Of a stretch of 64,000 nucleotides of DNA, positions 48,776 to 59,005 are shown piece by piece (the first letter of the stretch is position 1; every line of letters starts with the position of its first letter). The notes beneath the pieces were generated by a model that had not been told where the DNA came from, did not search any database, and saw only the letters and a program-made list of their open reading frames with translations. The stretch comes from CAYWIT01 sp964458415 (GTDB lineage Bacteria; Pseudomonadota; Alphaproteobacteria; Micavibrionales; UBA2020). The stretch is from the NCBI GenBank assembly GCA_964458415.1, contig CAYWIT010000005.1, positions 68,357 through 132,356 of the forward strand, written 5' to 3'. A program made the translations under genes and the position numbers.

Positions 48776-50941
48776 ATGATCCGGCAATACGAACTGGTAG
48801 ACCTTATCAAGGCTTACGATCCTCAAGCGAATGAAGATTTGATCAACCGGGCCTATGTCTACGCGATGAAGATGCATGGCACGCAGACCCGTGCGTCCGG
48901 GGATCCGTATTTCTCGCACCCGTTGGAAGTCGCCGGTATTCTCACGGAAATGAAAATGGATACGGCATCCATCTGTACGGCGCTGCTGCATGATACGGTC
49001 GAGGATACCGAAGCAACGCTGGAGGAAATCCGCCGCCTGTTCGGGGAGGAAATCGAAAAGCTCGTTGACGGCGTGACCAAGCTTAGCAAGATCGAATTCC
49101 AGTCAGCGCAGCAAAAACAGGCGGAGAACTTCAGAAAACTCGTTTTGGCGATGTCCGAGGATATCCGCGTGCTGCTTGTCAAGCTGGCGGACCGTCTGCA
49201 TAATATGCGGACCCTGCATCACATTGCCAAGCCGGAAAAACGCAAGCGCATCGCGCTGGAAACGGTGGAAATCTACGCCCCGCTGGCGGAACGCATCGGC
49301 ATTCATCGCGTCAAGGAAGAGCTGGAAGACATTGCCTTCGAGGTGCTGAACGCCGAGGCGCGGGATAGCATCACGACGCGCCTGAATTATTTGCGCGCGG
49401 AGGGCGGGGAAATCGTTGTCGCCCGGATTATTGCGGAGCTGAAAAAGAAACTTTCCGAAGCCGGACTGAAGGCAGAGATTTATGGCCGTGAAAAAACGCG
49501 TTATTCCATCTGGAAGAAGATGCAGCGCAAGAATATCTCGTTCGAGCAGCTTTCCGATATCATGGCCTTCCGGGTTCTGGTGCCGGATGTGCAGGAATGC
49601 TATCATGCACTGGGGGTTATCCACGGGCTTTATCCGACGGTGCCGGGCCGCTTCAAGGATTATATTTCCCTGCCGAAGCCGAACGGCTATCGCAGCCTGC
49701 ACACGACGGTGATCGGTCCGGAAAATCATCGCATCGAGGTGCAGATCCGTACGCCGGACATGCAGGAGGAGGCGGAGCTGGGCGTGGCCGCGCACTGGGC
49801 TTACAAGCAGCACGACGGCAAGACGACCGACGGACGGCAGTTCCGCTGGCTGCGGGAGCTGATGGATATCGTCGAACATGCGCAAAAGCCTGAAGAGTTT
49901 CTGGAGAATACCAAGCTGGAGCTGTATCAGGATCAGGTTTTCAGCTTTACGCCGGGAGGGGACCTGATCGCCCTGCCGCGCGGGGCGACGCCGGTGGATT
50001 TCGCCTATGCCGTGCATTCGGGGCTTGGCGACCGGACGGTGGGCGCCAAGGTGAACGGGCGTATCGTTCCGCTGAATACGCATCTTTCAAATGGCGATCA
50101 GGTGGAAATCACCACGTCCAAGAGCCAGACGCCGTCGCCGCATTGGGAGCGTTTTGTCGTCACGGGCAAGGCCAAGGCGCGTATCCGCCGTTTCGTCCGG
50201 ATGCAGCAGCGCGAGCAGTATATGAGCCTAGGCAAGGCGATGTTGCAAAAGGTGCTGAAGCAGGAAGGGTGCGAGTATAACGAGAAAAGCTTCAATCACG
50301 ATATCTGCCGCCAGTTCAAGACCGAGAATGTGGAGGATCTGCTGACGGGGATAGGCTCCGGCCATATTGCCAGCCGCGAGGTGCTTTACGCGATTTATCC
50401 CGATCTTCGCCCGCGTGAAGCGCCGGTGGAACCGCAAAACATCGTTGTGCCGGAAAAAAAACCGCAACAGCGCAGCGGCAAGGCGGCGCCGATGCCGATC
50501 AAGGGGTTGATTTCCGGCATGGCGCTGCATTTTGCGCGCTGCTGTCATCCGCTTCCCGGGGATCATATCGTGGGCATCGTGACGACAGGGAAAGGCGTGA
50601 CCATTCATACGATTGATTGCGAGACGTTGGAATCCTTTGCCGATACGCCGGAGCGCTGGCTGGATGTTTCGTGGGAGGAAGGCGAAGACTCGCCGGAATC
50701 GCATGTCGGCCGCCTGATGGTGACGATTGCGAATTCGCCGGGGGCGCTGGGAACCTTGTCAACTGTTATCGGCAAGAACGGCGGCAATATTACAAACCTG
50801 AAAATCACCAATCGGGCGCTGGATTTCTGGGATATGATGATCGATGTTTATGTCAGGGACTCGCGCCATCTCAGCGACATTATTGCGGCTTTACGCTCGA
50901 CGCCGGAAATTGCGGCCGTCAATCGCGCGCGGAGCAGATAG
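48776..50941 (+). CDS. rel: Bifunctional (p)ppGpp synthetase/hydrolase
   Basis: This single RelA/SpoT homologue makes and breaks (p)ppGpp in the stringent response. The 721-residue protein has an intact HD hydrolase domain (H48, H72-D73, and E76-D77 in HDTVEDTEAT), a synthetase domain with the R-F-K-D motif typical of bifunctional enzymes, then TGS (VFSFTPGGDLIALPRGATP), a helical/zinc-finger region with Cys-Cys-His (ARCCHPLPGD), and a C-terminal ACT domain. AGAGGG precedes the ATG at 48776; an in-frame TTG extension of 11 codons overlaps the terminator tail. It leads the rel-DUF2062-acpS-lepB-rnc-era run. Confidence 0.97.
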   Translation: MIRQYELVDLIKAYDPQANEDLINRAYVYAMKMHGTQTRASGDPYFSHPLEVAGILTEMKMDTASICTALLHDTVEDTEATLEEIRRLFGEEIEKLVDGVTKLSKIEFQSAQQKQAENFRKLVLAMSEDIRVLLVKLADRLHNMRTLHHIAKPEKRKRIALETVEIYAPLAERIGIHRVKEELEDIAFEVLNAEARDSITTRLNYLRAEGGEIVVARIIAELKKKLSEAGLKAEIYGREKTRYSIWKKMQRKNISFEQLSDIMAFRVLVPDVQECYHALGVIHGLYPTVPGRFKDYISLPKPNGYRSLHTTVIGPENHRIEVQIRTPDMQEEAELGVAAHWAYKQHDGKTTDGRQFRWLRELMDIVEHAQKPEEFLENTKLELYQDQVFSFTPGGDLIALPRGATPVDFAYAVHSGLGDRTVGAKVNGRIVPLNTHLSNGDQVEITTSKSQTPSPHWERFVVTGKAKARIRRFVRMQQREQYMSLGKAMLQKVLKQEGCEYNEKSFNHDICRQFKTENVEDLLTGIGSGHIASREVLYAIYPDLRPREAPVEPQNIVVPEKKPQQRSGKAAPMPIKGLISGMALHFARCCHPLPGDHIVGIVTTGKGVTIHTIDCETLESFADTPERWLDVSWEEGEDSPESHVGRLMVTIANSPGALGTLSTVIGKNGGNITNLKITNRALDFWDMMIDVYVRDSRHLSDIIAALRSTPEIAAVNRARSR

Positions 50942-50953
50942 AAAGCGGGTGGA

Positions 50954-51499
50954 ATGTTCAAGCGTCAGCATCCCCGAAGCAGATGGAAAAGAATCCGCAA
51001 TGCGCTATGGCCGGAAATGGGAATTCGCCGTTTGTTGCGTTATTACCGGCGCCGCATGGGGCGGATGCAGGGAACGCCGTGGTTTATCGCAGCGGGGCTG
51101 GCGACCGGGATTGCGGTATCGTTTACGCCGTTTGTCGGGTTTCATCTGCTGCTCGGGGCTGTGCTTTGCTGGGCCTTGCGCGCCTCGATGATAGCCATGG
51201 TGCTGGGAACGGTACTGGGGGGAAACATCTGGACCTTGCCGCTTTGCCTGCTGGCTTCCTATTATGTGGGAATATATTTTCTGGGACATGTGTCCGGATT
51301 TGAGGATATTGTCATGACCGCATCCCCTCTGTCGCTGATTATGAAACATCCGCTGGAAATTTTTCTGCCGATGATGGTTGGCGCTGTGCCATTGGCGCTG
51401 TTATCATGGGTGGTGTCCTTTTATGCGGTACAGGGGATGGTCAGAAAATACCGGAAGACCGCATATCAGCAGGAAAAAAAGCATCAGGTAAAAAGTTGA
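50954..51499 (+). CDS. DUF2062 membrane protein
   Basis: The 181-residue protein has a basic N-terminus (about 40 residues, with RLLRYYRRRMGRM) and three to four membrane helices, with the family-typical PWFIAAGLATGIAVSFTPFVGFH and VLGTVLGGNIWTLP blocks. Function is unknown. The stop TGA overlaps the TTG start of acpS. It follows rel after 12 nt. Confidence 0.9.
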   Translation: MFKRQHPRSRWKRIRNALWPEMGIRRLLRYYRRRMGRMQGTPWFIAAGLATGIAVSFTPFVGFHLLLGAVLCWALRASMIAMVLGTVLGGNIWTLPLCLLASYYVGIYFLGHVSGFEDIVMTASPLSLIMKHPLEIFLPMMVGAVPLALLSWVVSFYAVQGMVRKYRKTAYQQEKKHQVKS

Positions 51500-51915
51500 T
51501 CCTTGGCATTGGAACGGACATCACCAACATTGAACGGATTGCGGCCGCGTTGCGGCAGCATGAAGAGCGCTTTTTGAGCCGCTGTTTTACAGAAGGAGAA
51601 CGCGGCTATGTCGAAGGGCTGGCGCGGGGCGATTTTACGAAACGTGCCAGCGGCTATGCCAAACGCTGGGCTGCCAAGGAAGCCTGCGCCAAGGCGCTGG
51701 GACTGGGGGTGCGTGACGGGGTTTATTTACGGGATATGGCGGTGATCAGTGACCATCAGGGAAAACCGGTATTATGCCTCACCGGCGGGGCCAAAGAGCG
51801 TTTGACCGCCCTGACGCCAAAGGGTATGACTGCAAGGGCGGATTTGAGCCTCAGTGATGAATATCCGCTGGCTTTGGCCTTCGTTGTGTTATCGGTCTGC
51901 GGAGGCGATATATAA
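51496..51915 (+). CDS. acpS: Holo-[acyl-carrier-protein] synthase
   Basis: AcpS transfers phosphopantetheine from CoA to acyl carrier protein. The protein (139 residues) begins ILGIGTDITNIERI, with Mg-binding D8, and has the conserved RWAAKEACAKALG. The start is TTG at 51496, overlapping the DUF2062 stop (TTGA), because homology begins there; no ATG or GTG is available in frame between that stop and the conserved GTDI. The longer frame is not homologous. lepB starts 1 nt after its stop. Confidence 0.92.
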   Translation: MILGIGTDITNIERIAAALRQHEERFLSRCFTEGERGYVEGLARGDFTKRASGYAKRWAAKEACAKALGLGVRDGVYLRDMAVISDHQGKPVLCLTGGAKERLTALTPKGMTARADLSLSDEYPLALAFVVLSVCGGDI

Positions 51916-51916
51916 A

Positions 51917-52789
51917 ATGGCAGCTGACAATAGAAAACAGGATGATGAGATGGAGATGAACGGCGGCCCGGTATCAGCGGCGTCCGATGAAGAGCGTCCC
52001 AAGGTTGCTGAAAAGCAAACAGACGAATTGATCGATATGATCAAGGCGATGGCGATGGCGGCGATGATTGCGTTGACGATCCGGACTTTTGTTTTTGAAC
52101 CGTTCAATATTCCGTCCGGATCCATGCTGCCGACCCTGCAAATCGGCGATTATCTTTTTGTCGAGAAATATGCCTATGGCTACAGCAAGTATTCATTTCC
52201 GCTGGAGGTGGTTTCTTTTGATGGACGGGTCATGGAAGGCATGCCCAAACGGGGGGATGTTGCCGTGTTTCGCCAGCCGAAAAAGCCGCAGATCGATTAT
52301 ATCAAGCGTCTTATCGGCCTTCCCGGTGACCGCATACAGGTCAGAGGGGGCGTGCTGCATATCAACGGGGTTGCTGTCCTGCGGGACTTTCTGGGAACGG
52401 AGAATATTGATGACGGGGGCATGTTTCATTTCTATACGCGCTATATCGAAACGCTCCCCAATGATGTGAAGCACTATATCTATGAAATTTCCGATTTCGA
52501 GGCGCTGGACGATACCGAGGTTTTCACCGTCCCGCCGGGTTATTACTTCGCCATGGGCGATAACCGCGACAGCTCGCTGGATAGCCGGGTGCAGGAACAG
52601 GTCGGATTTGTCCCGGCGGAGAATCTGGTGGGGCGGGCGGCGTTCATTTTCTTTTCAACCGAAGGGATCGGCGACAAATGTTTCCGCGAGGGGACTTTCG
52701 CGGCCTTGCAATCCTTGGGCTGCAAGCTGATCGAATGGCCCAAGGCAATCCGTTACAACAGGATATTGAAGAGTGTCAACAGCCTCTAA
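51917..52789 (+). CDS. lepB: Signal peptidase I
   Basis: LepB cleaves Sec signal peptides at the outer face of the inner membrane. The 290-residue protein has a 38-residue polar N-terminus, a membrane helix (about 39-57), catalytic S69 in IPSGSMLPTL, K130 in DYIKRLIGLPGD, and the box E GDNRDSSLDSR. GGAGG precedes the ATG at 51917. It overlaps rnc by 17 nt. One amino-terminal transmembrane segment is present, as usual for alphaproteobacterial LepB. Confidence 0.96.
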   Translation: MAADNRKQDDEMEMNGGPVSAASDEERPKVAEKQTDELIDMIKAMAMAAMIALTIRTFVFEPFNIPSGSMLPTLQIGDYLFVEKYAYGYSKYSFPLEVVSFDGRVMEGMPKRGDVAVFRQPKKPQIDYIKRLIGLPGDRIQVRGGVLHINGVAVLRDFLGTENIDDGGMFHFYTRYIETLPNDVKHYIYEISDFEALDDTEVFTVPPGYYFAMGDNRDSSLDSRVQEQVGFVPAENLVGRAAFIFFSTEGIGDKCFREGTFAALQSLGCKLIEWPKAIRYNRILKSVNSL

Positions 52790-53471
52790 AAATCTGACAG
52801 AGCTTGAAAAAGTGATGGAATACGCTTTTTCCGATCCGGCGCTGCTCGAACTGGCGCTGACGCATTCCAGCGTGCAGAAAAAAAAGAGCAACAACGAAAG
52901 GCTGGAGTTTCTGGGCGACCGGGTTCTGGGGCTGGCGGTGGCGGAAATGCTCTATCGCATGTTTCCTGCGGAAAACGAGGGCCATCTGGCCAAACGGCAC
53001 ACCGCGCTGGTGCAGCAATCCGCGTTGGCGCAGGTGGCGCAGGTGCTGATGTTGGCGGCGTATATCCGGTTGTCTGCGGCGGAGGTCCGGGCGGGGGGGT
53101 TGCAAAAGGAAACCATCCTTGCCGATGCGGTCGAGGCGATTATCGGAGCGATTTACCTTGACGGCGGGATTGTCGCGGCGAAGACATTTGTCGAGAAGCA
53201 CTGGGCGCCGCAGCTGCATAAGGACGAGGCACCGCCGCAGGACCCGAAGACGCATTTGCAGGAATGGGCGCAGGGCAAGAGCCTGCCGCTGCCGGAATAT
53301 AATGTGGTGACAAAATCAGGCAGCGAACACGCGCCGCAATTCGAGATTGAGGTTTCGATCAGGAATCATGGCAAAGTGCGGGCCAAGGCAGCCAGTAAAC
53401 GTGCGGCGGAAAAAGCCGCCGCATCCGCAATGCTGGAAAAAATCGGGGAAAAAGTGCATGGCAGAAAATAA
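52773..53471 (+). CDS. rnc: Ribonuclease III
   Basis: RNase III cuts double-stranded RNA in rRNA maturation and regulation. The 232-residue protein has the signature NERLEFLGDRVLG with E42, E45 and D49, and a C-terminal dsRNA-binding domain (about 155-228). The start is GTG at 52773, inside the end of lepB, the only start that leaves the first helix intact. It overlaps era by 14 nt. Confidence 0.97.
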   Translation: MSTASKNLTELEKVMEYAFSDPALLELALTHSSVQKKKSNNERLEFLGDRVLGLAVAEMLYRMFPAENEGHLAKRHTALVQQSALAQVAQVLMLAAYIRLSAAEVRAGGLQKETILADAVEAIIGAIYLDGGIVAAKTFVEKHWAPQLHKDEAPPQDPKTHLQEWAQGKSLPLPEYNVVTKSGSEHAPQFEIEVSIRNHGKVRAKAASKRAAEKAAASAMLEKIGEKVHGRK

Positions 53472-54363
53472 AAAGCGTTGCGGCTTCGTCAGTATTATCG
53501 GCGCGCCGAACGCGGGGAAATCCACGCTGGTGAACCGGCTGGTCGGGGCCAAGGTTTCTATCGTCAGTCCCAAGGTGCAGACAACCCGCACACGGGTTAT
53601 GGGGATTATCAATCAGGGGGAGACGCAAATCGTCCTTGTCGATACGCCGGGTATTTTCAAGCCGCAGCAGCGTCTGGAAAAAGCCATGGTCAGCGCCGCC
53701 TGGCAGGGAACCAAGGATGCGGATGTGGTTGTCCTGATCGTCGATGCGGGGCGCGGAAAAATCAATGCCGAGGCGCGGGCGATTGTCGAGCGCCTGAAAA
53801 CCATCGAGCGCAAGGCTGTCCTTGTTCTCAACAAGATCGATCTGGTGGCCAAAGACAAGTTGCTGACACTGGCGGCGGAAATGAATGCGGTCGGTATTTT
53901 TACCGATATTTATATGATCTCGGCGCTTTCGGGGGACGGTACGGATCGTCTGTTGCGGGATATCGCCGGTCGCATGCCGGAAGGTCCTTGGATGTTCACC
54001 GAGGACCAGATTTCCGACATGCCGTTGCGCCTGCTGGCGGCGGAAATCACACGAGAGAAAATTTTCCTCCAACTGGGGGACGAGCTGCCCTATGCCGCAA
54101 CGGTGGAAACCGAAACCTGGGAAGAGTTTGATAACGGCAGCGTACGGATCGAGCAAACCGTTTATGTCATGCGCGACAGCCAGAAAGCCATTGTGCTGGG
54201 CAAGGGCGGGGCGCGGATCAAGAAAATCGGGGAGGCGGCACGGCTGGAGCTGGAGGAAATTCTCGAGCGGCGCGTGCATTTGCGCTTATTTGTAAAAGTA
54301 CGCGAGAAATGGACGGATGACCCCGAACGCTATCGTGACTGGGGTCTGGATTTTAACGCCTGA
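53458..54363 (+). CDS. era: GTPase Era
   Basis: Era is the GTPase that binds 16S rRNA in 30S assembly. The 301-residue protein has G1 GAPNAGKST, G3 DTPG, G4 NKID and a C-terminal KH domain with VLGKGGARIKKIG. The ATG at 53458 overlaps the rnc end; the longer frame is not homologous. It ends the acpS-lepB-rnc-era run. Confidence 0.97.
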   Translation: MAENKKRCGFVSIIGAPNAGKSTLVNRLVGAKVSIVSPKVQTTRTRVMGIINQGETQIVLVDTPGIFKPQQRLEKAMVSAAWQGTKDADVVVLIVDAGRGKINAEARAIVERLKTIERKAVLVLNKIDLVAKDKLLTLAAEMNAVGIFTDIYMISALSGDGTDRLLRDIAGRMPEGPWMFTEDQISDMPLRLLAAEITREKIFLQLGDELPYAATVETETWEEFDNGSVRIEQTVYVMRDSQKAIVLGKGGARIKKIGEAARLELEEILERRVHLRLFVKVREKWTDDPERYRDWGLDFNA

Positions 54364-54400
54364 GGGGGGTGTGAAGGGGAAAAACGCGCCAAATCCCCGC

Positions 54401-54428
54401 TTCATTTCGTTCGAATCGGTGCTATAGT
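54401..54428 (+). promoter_or_regulatory. gcrA promoter with a GANTC methylation site in the spacer
   Basis: TTCATT (54401-54406), 16 nt, TATAGT (54423-54428), 50 nt before the gcrA ATG. GAATC (54413-54417), a CcrM target, lies between the two elements, where GcrA-dependent promoters carry it in Caulobacter. The -35 is weak, as expected for an activated promoter. Confidence 0.45.
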
Positions 54429-54478
54429 CGCAAAAGTGAAAAGACAGAGTATATTTTACGTCAAATCAAGGATTTATG

Positions 54479-55069
54479 ATGAGCTGGACAGACGAACGCA
54501 TCAATCTTCTCAAAAAGATGTGGAAAGAAGGCAAGAGCGCCGCTGATATCGCCAAGATGCTGGGCAAAGGGGTGACGCGCAACGCCGTGATTGGCAAGGC
54601 GCATCGTATGGGGCTTTCGGGCCGTCCATCGCCGATTAAAAAGCCCGCGCCGCCTGCCCGCAAGGAAACGGGCAAGAAGGCGGCCGCTCCCGTAAAGGCC
54701 CCGGCAAAGAAAGCGTCTCCGGCGCCTGTGCCAGCGCTGAAAAATCCGGCTCTCGCCAAGGAAGTTGAAGAGCTGAAAAAAATTGAAAAAGAAATCGCTC
54801 CGCTGGGCGGCGGTGTTGCGTTGCTTGATCTGACCGAGCGGATGTGCAAATGGCCGATTGGCGATCCGCGCGAGCCGGACTTCACGTTCTGCGGGCATCC
54901 GATCCGTCCCGGAACGCCTTATTGCCCGCCGCATGCGGCAATGGCCTATCAGTCATCCTCGCGCAGCCGGAATGCGGCCGCCGCAGCGGCACATGCCAAT
55001 GAAGACCGCGAGGTAGAAGCGCCGGTTGAAGAGGTGGTGGATGACGAAGAAGAAGTCGTCAACGATTAA
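54479..55069 (+). CDS. gcrA: GcrA cell-cycle regulator
   Basis: GcrA is an alphaproteobacteria-specific transcription factor that binds sigma-70 holoenzyme and methylated GANTC sites to drive cell-cycle genes. The N-terminus is canonical (MSWTDERINLLKKMW, then SAADIAKMLG and TRNAVIGKAHRMGLSGRP). A Lys/Ala/Pro-rich linker (about 60-100) and a conserved sigma-binding C-terminal block (MCKWPIGDP, FCGHP, YCPPHAAMAYQ) follow. Length is 196 residues. The ATG at 54479 is chosen over the one 3 nt earlier because of spacing to AAGGA. It is convergent with the DivL-like kinase gene. Confidence 0.97.
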   Translation: MSWTDERINLLKKMWKEGKSAADIAKMLGKGVTRNAVIGKAHRMGLSGRPSPIKKPAPPARKETGKKAAAPVKAPAKKASPAPVPALKNPALAKEVEELKKIEKEIAPLGGGVALLDLTERMCKWPIGDPREPDFTFCGHPIRPGTPYCPPHAAMAYQSSSRSRNAAAAAAHANEDREVEAPVEEVVDDEEEVVND

Positions 55070-55079
55070 AATCTGAAAT

Positions 55080-57446
55080 TCAGGCTGCCCCTTGGGGGAT
55101 ATGAAGACTGGCGGTAAGCTGGAATTTGCAGGTCACCAGAGTGCCCGCACCTTCGCGGCTCTGGATCAGGACGGTTCCGCCGTGCAGCTCGATAATATTT
55201 TTAACAAGGGCGAGTCCGAGTCCGGCCCCGCTGCGCCGGCCGCTGCGCTTGCTGTGAATTTTCTCGAACGGCGTGAAGACGCGGGCAAGATCCTCCGCCG
55301 GAATGCCCAGACCGGTATCTCGCACGCGGATCAGCACACTGTCATCGTCGCGCTCCGCCGTCAGGGTGATGCGTCCGCCATTGGGACTGTAGTTAATGGC
55401 ATTGCTGATCAGGTTCAGTAACACCTGTTTGATCCGGCGTTCATCGACCAGCAGCTCCAGCCCGTCATCCGTGCATTGGGTCAGGATTTCAATGTGCTGT
55501 TTGCGGGCCCAGTCCTCGGTAAGTTGTGCCACCTGATCAATCAGCCCCTTGACCTTGACCGGCGCAGGATAAAGTTTGAGGTAGCCCGCTTCAATTGTAG
55601 ACAGGTCAAGAATGTCGTTGACGAGGGAGACCAGACGTTGTCCCGCTTCGATCATGCTGGAGGTATATTCCAGCTGGCGCGGGTTGAGGGTGCCGAAATA
55701 CTGCTGATTGAGCATTTCGGCAAAGCCCATGATGGCATTGAGCGGGGTGCGAAGCTGGTAGGAAACATTGGCCAGAAAGTCGGTTTTGAGCCGTTCTGCC
55801 TCTTCGAGCGCGGCGTTCTTTTCGATCAGAGCCTGTTCCACCTTGACCGTATCGGTGATGTCAAAATAGTTGTTGAGGATGTTGCCGTCCGGCAGGGGAA
55901 CGATGCTGAATTCAAGCACGACCCCGTCGGCGCGGAGCAGGCGGCCTTTGCGCGGTTCGCGTTCCAGCGCGTTGGAGAGCAGTATTTTTCGGGCTTCCGC
56001 CCAATCATTGGCCGGAAAGAGGTTTTGCGTCTTGTCAACGATCTGCGTGATATGCGGGGTGCCAGAAAAATCCTCCGCCGGAAGCTTCCAGATCCGGGCA
56101 AAAGCTTCGTTGGACAGGCGCAGGCGGCCGTCTTCACCGAATACGGCGATGCCTTCAGACAGGTTGTCGAGTGTTTCGCGCTGGACGGCGATCAGGGTAT
56201 TGTAGGAGGTCTCCAGTTGCAGACGGCTGGTCACGTCTTCCTGCGTGAGCAGCAGGCCGCCCATCGGGCGCGGCACCACGATTTGCCGGATGACCGTGCT
56301 GTCGGGGAGGTATTGCATTTCTTCATGCGGTTCCAGCAACGAGGTGAAACGTGCCGCCCAAGCCTGCTTGAACTGCTTGTAGTCTGCTTGTTCAGGCAGT
56401 TTGCGGCTTTCGCGCAGCTTGTCGATGATTTCAACCATCTTTGGTTTTGTGTCGAGCCAGGTGCCGGAAAGCCCGGTCATCTGCTCGTAGGCAGAGTTGT
56501 AAAATTCCAGCCGCGTCTCGGCATCGAACATGGCGATGGCGGTGCGCAGCTGCTCCAGCGTTTCCCGCTGCGATGCCGCCAGCCGGTTGCAGGTCAGCTG
56601 CCATTCCTCTTCCCGGGTGACGTCAAGCGCGATACCGACAACCCGCTTATCAGCGCCAAAGGGCGTTTCGATGATTTCCGCCAGCCGCCGCTGCCCATCG
56701 ACGATCATATGGCCGCGCATGGACTGCGGAGAAAGCGTCGCAACCGATCTCTGAGCCAGAACGCGGGGCGTCATATCCCCTTTATTGGCGCCGGTGAGGG
56801 GAAGCTCTTTCTGGTCGGCGACGACGGCGGCGCTCGTGTCATCGACAATTTTTGAATAAAATTTGTTGCACCAGCTGAGATCCAGCTTCGGATTGCGCGT
56901 CCAGACGGGAAAGGGCAGGGCGTTGAGCGTGGCGCGCAATTCATTCTCGCGTTTCTCGATTTTCCCAAGGGCTTCCATGCTGCGCATGGCTGCCTGCGCA
57001 AAGTCGGTGATGTCGAGCATCCAGATCACGGAAAAAATCTGGCCGACGTCCTCGATAACGCCGCGCTTGCCGTAGACTTTCAGGGAGCGTTTGCCCGAAA
57101 GGGTGTGCACACCCATTTCAAAGTGCTCACCGTATTGAGACAGGCGTTCGTAGAGGCCCTCGAGGGCGGCGCCGTCGCCGGGCTGGAGGGCCGCTTCGAT
57201 ATCCTGCATGGATTCGATTTTGTCCGCGCCCAGCAGCGAGCAGAATCCGGGGGAGATGGCTTGGGCGGCATCCTGGTTCCAGCCGCAGTACTCAATCGGG
57301 ATGGCGCGGAGAAAGGCCTCGAGGCGGCCATTTTGCCGTTCCAGCCTCTTTTTCTCGCGCCGGGCAGGCAACAGCCTGTCCATCAGCCTGCCAAAGGCCG
57401 ATGGGCGCTGTTCTTGTGCCTGTGTGTTATTTTCAAACTGTGTCAC
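55080..57446 (-). CDS. divL: DivL-like PAS histidine-kinase homologue with tyrosine at the phospho site
   Basis: The 788-residue protein has at least four PAS-like repeats (about 45-535) then a HisKA-like helix whose motif reads NVSYQLRTPLNAI: tyrosine Y563 (TAC codon, 55758-55760) takes the place of the usual phospho-accepting His. The HATPase domain is intact (N682, D710-TGLG, GAGLGLALVKN). Caulobacter DivL has the same His-to-Tyr change at Y550, similar length and PAS array, and acts as a signalling scaffold for CckA and DivK. The start is GTG at 57446 with no good Shine-Dalgarno. It lies 31 nt downstream of ahcY and is probably co-transcribed. No transmembrane helix is evident. The divL identity is inferred from the tyrosine and architecture. 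Confidence 0.75.
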   Translation of the reverse strand: MTQFENNTQAQEQRPSAFGRLMDRLLPARREKKRLERQNGRLEAFLRAIPIEYCGWNQDAAQAISPGFCSLLGADKIESMQDIEAALQPGDGAALEGLYERLSQYGEHFEMGVHTLSGKRSLKVYGKRGVIEDVGQIFSVIWMLDITDFAQAAMRSMEALGKIEKRENELRATLNALPFPVWTRNPKLDLSWCNKFYSKIVDDTSAAVVADQKELPLTGANKGDMTPRVLAQRSVATLSPQSMRGHMIVDGQRRLAEIIETPFGADKRVVGIALDVTREEEWQLTCNRLAASQRETLEQLRTAIAMFDAETRLEFYNSAYEQMTGLSGTWLDTKPKMVEIIDKLRESRKLPEQADYKQFKQAWAARFTSLLEPHEEMQYLPDSTVIRQIVVPRPMGGLLLTQEDVTSRLQLETSYNTLIAVQRETLDNLSEGIAVFGEDGRLRLSNEAFARIWKLPAEDFSGTPHITQIVDKTQNLFPANDWAEARKILLSNALEREPRKGRLLRADGVVLEFSIVPLPDGNILNNYFDITDTVKVEQALIEKNAALEEAERLKTDFLANVSYQLRTPLNAIMGFAEMLNQQYFGTLNPRQLEYTSSMIEAGQRLVSLVNDILDLSTIEAGYLKLYPAPVKVKGLIDQVAQLTEDWARKQHIEILTQCTDDGLELLVDERRIKQVLLNLISNAINYSPNGGRITLTAERDDDSVLIRVRDTGLGIPAEDLARVFTPFEKIHSKRSGRRSGAGLGLALVKNIIELHGGTVLIQSREGAGTLVTCKFQLTASLHIPQGAA

Positions 57447-57477
57447 AGACTGATTTTAAAGGCTCGGAGAAAAGTTC

Positions 57478-58794
<1,317 letters not shown>

Positions 58795-59005
58795 GATTTT
58801 CTCCTGTTTGGGACGTTGAATTGTCCTCCAAAATAAGGAAAATCCTTCAAATGTCTATTTATTTTGTTTGTTTTTCATTTTTGCTGGCTGCTGCCTTTAT
58901 CAAGCCATCAGCGGACTATAAATTATGTAAAAATTAACGAATTATCGGTAAAATGAAGGCAATAGAAAAGCAATACGGCAAAAAATAAAAGGACGGGGGC
59001 TTTAT

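Noticed and set aside
58795..59005. SAH or SAM-II riboswitch upstream of ahcY
   Set aside because: A few short complementary segments are present, but none of the consensus core elements could be placed.
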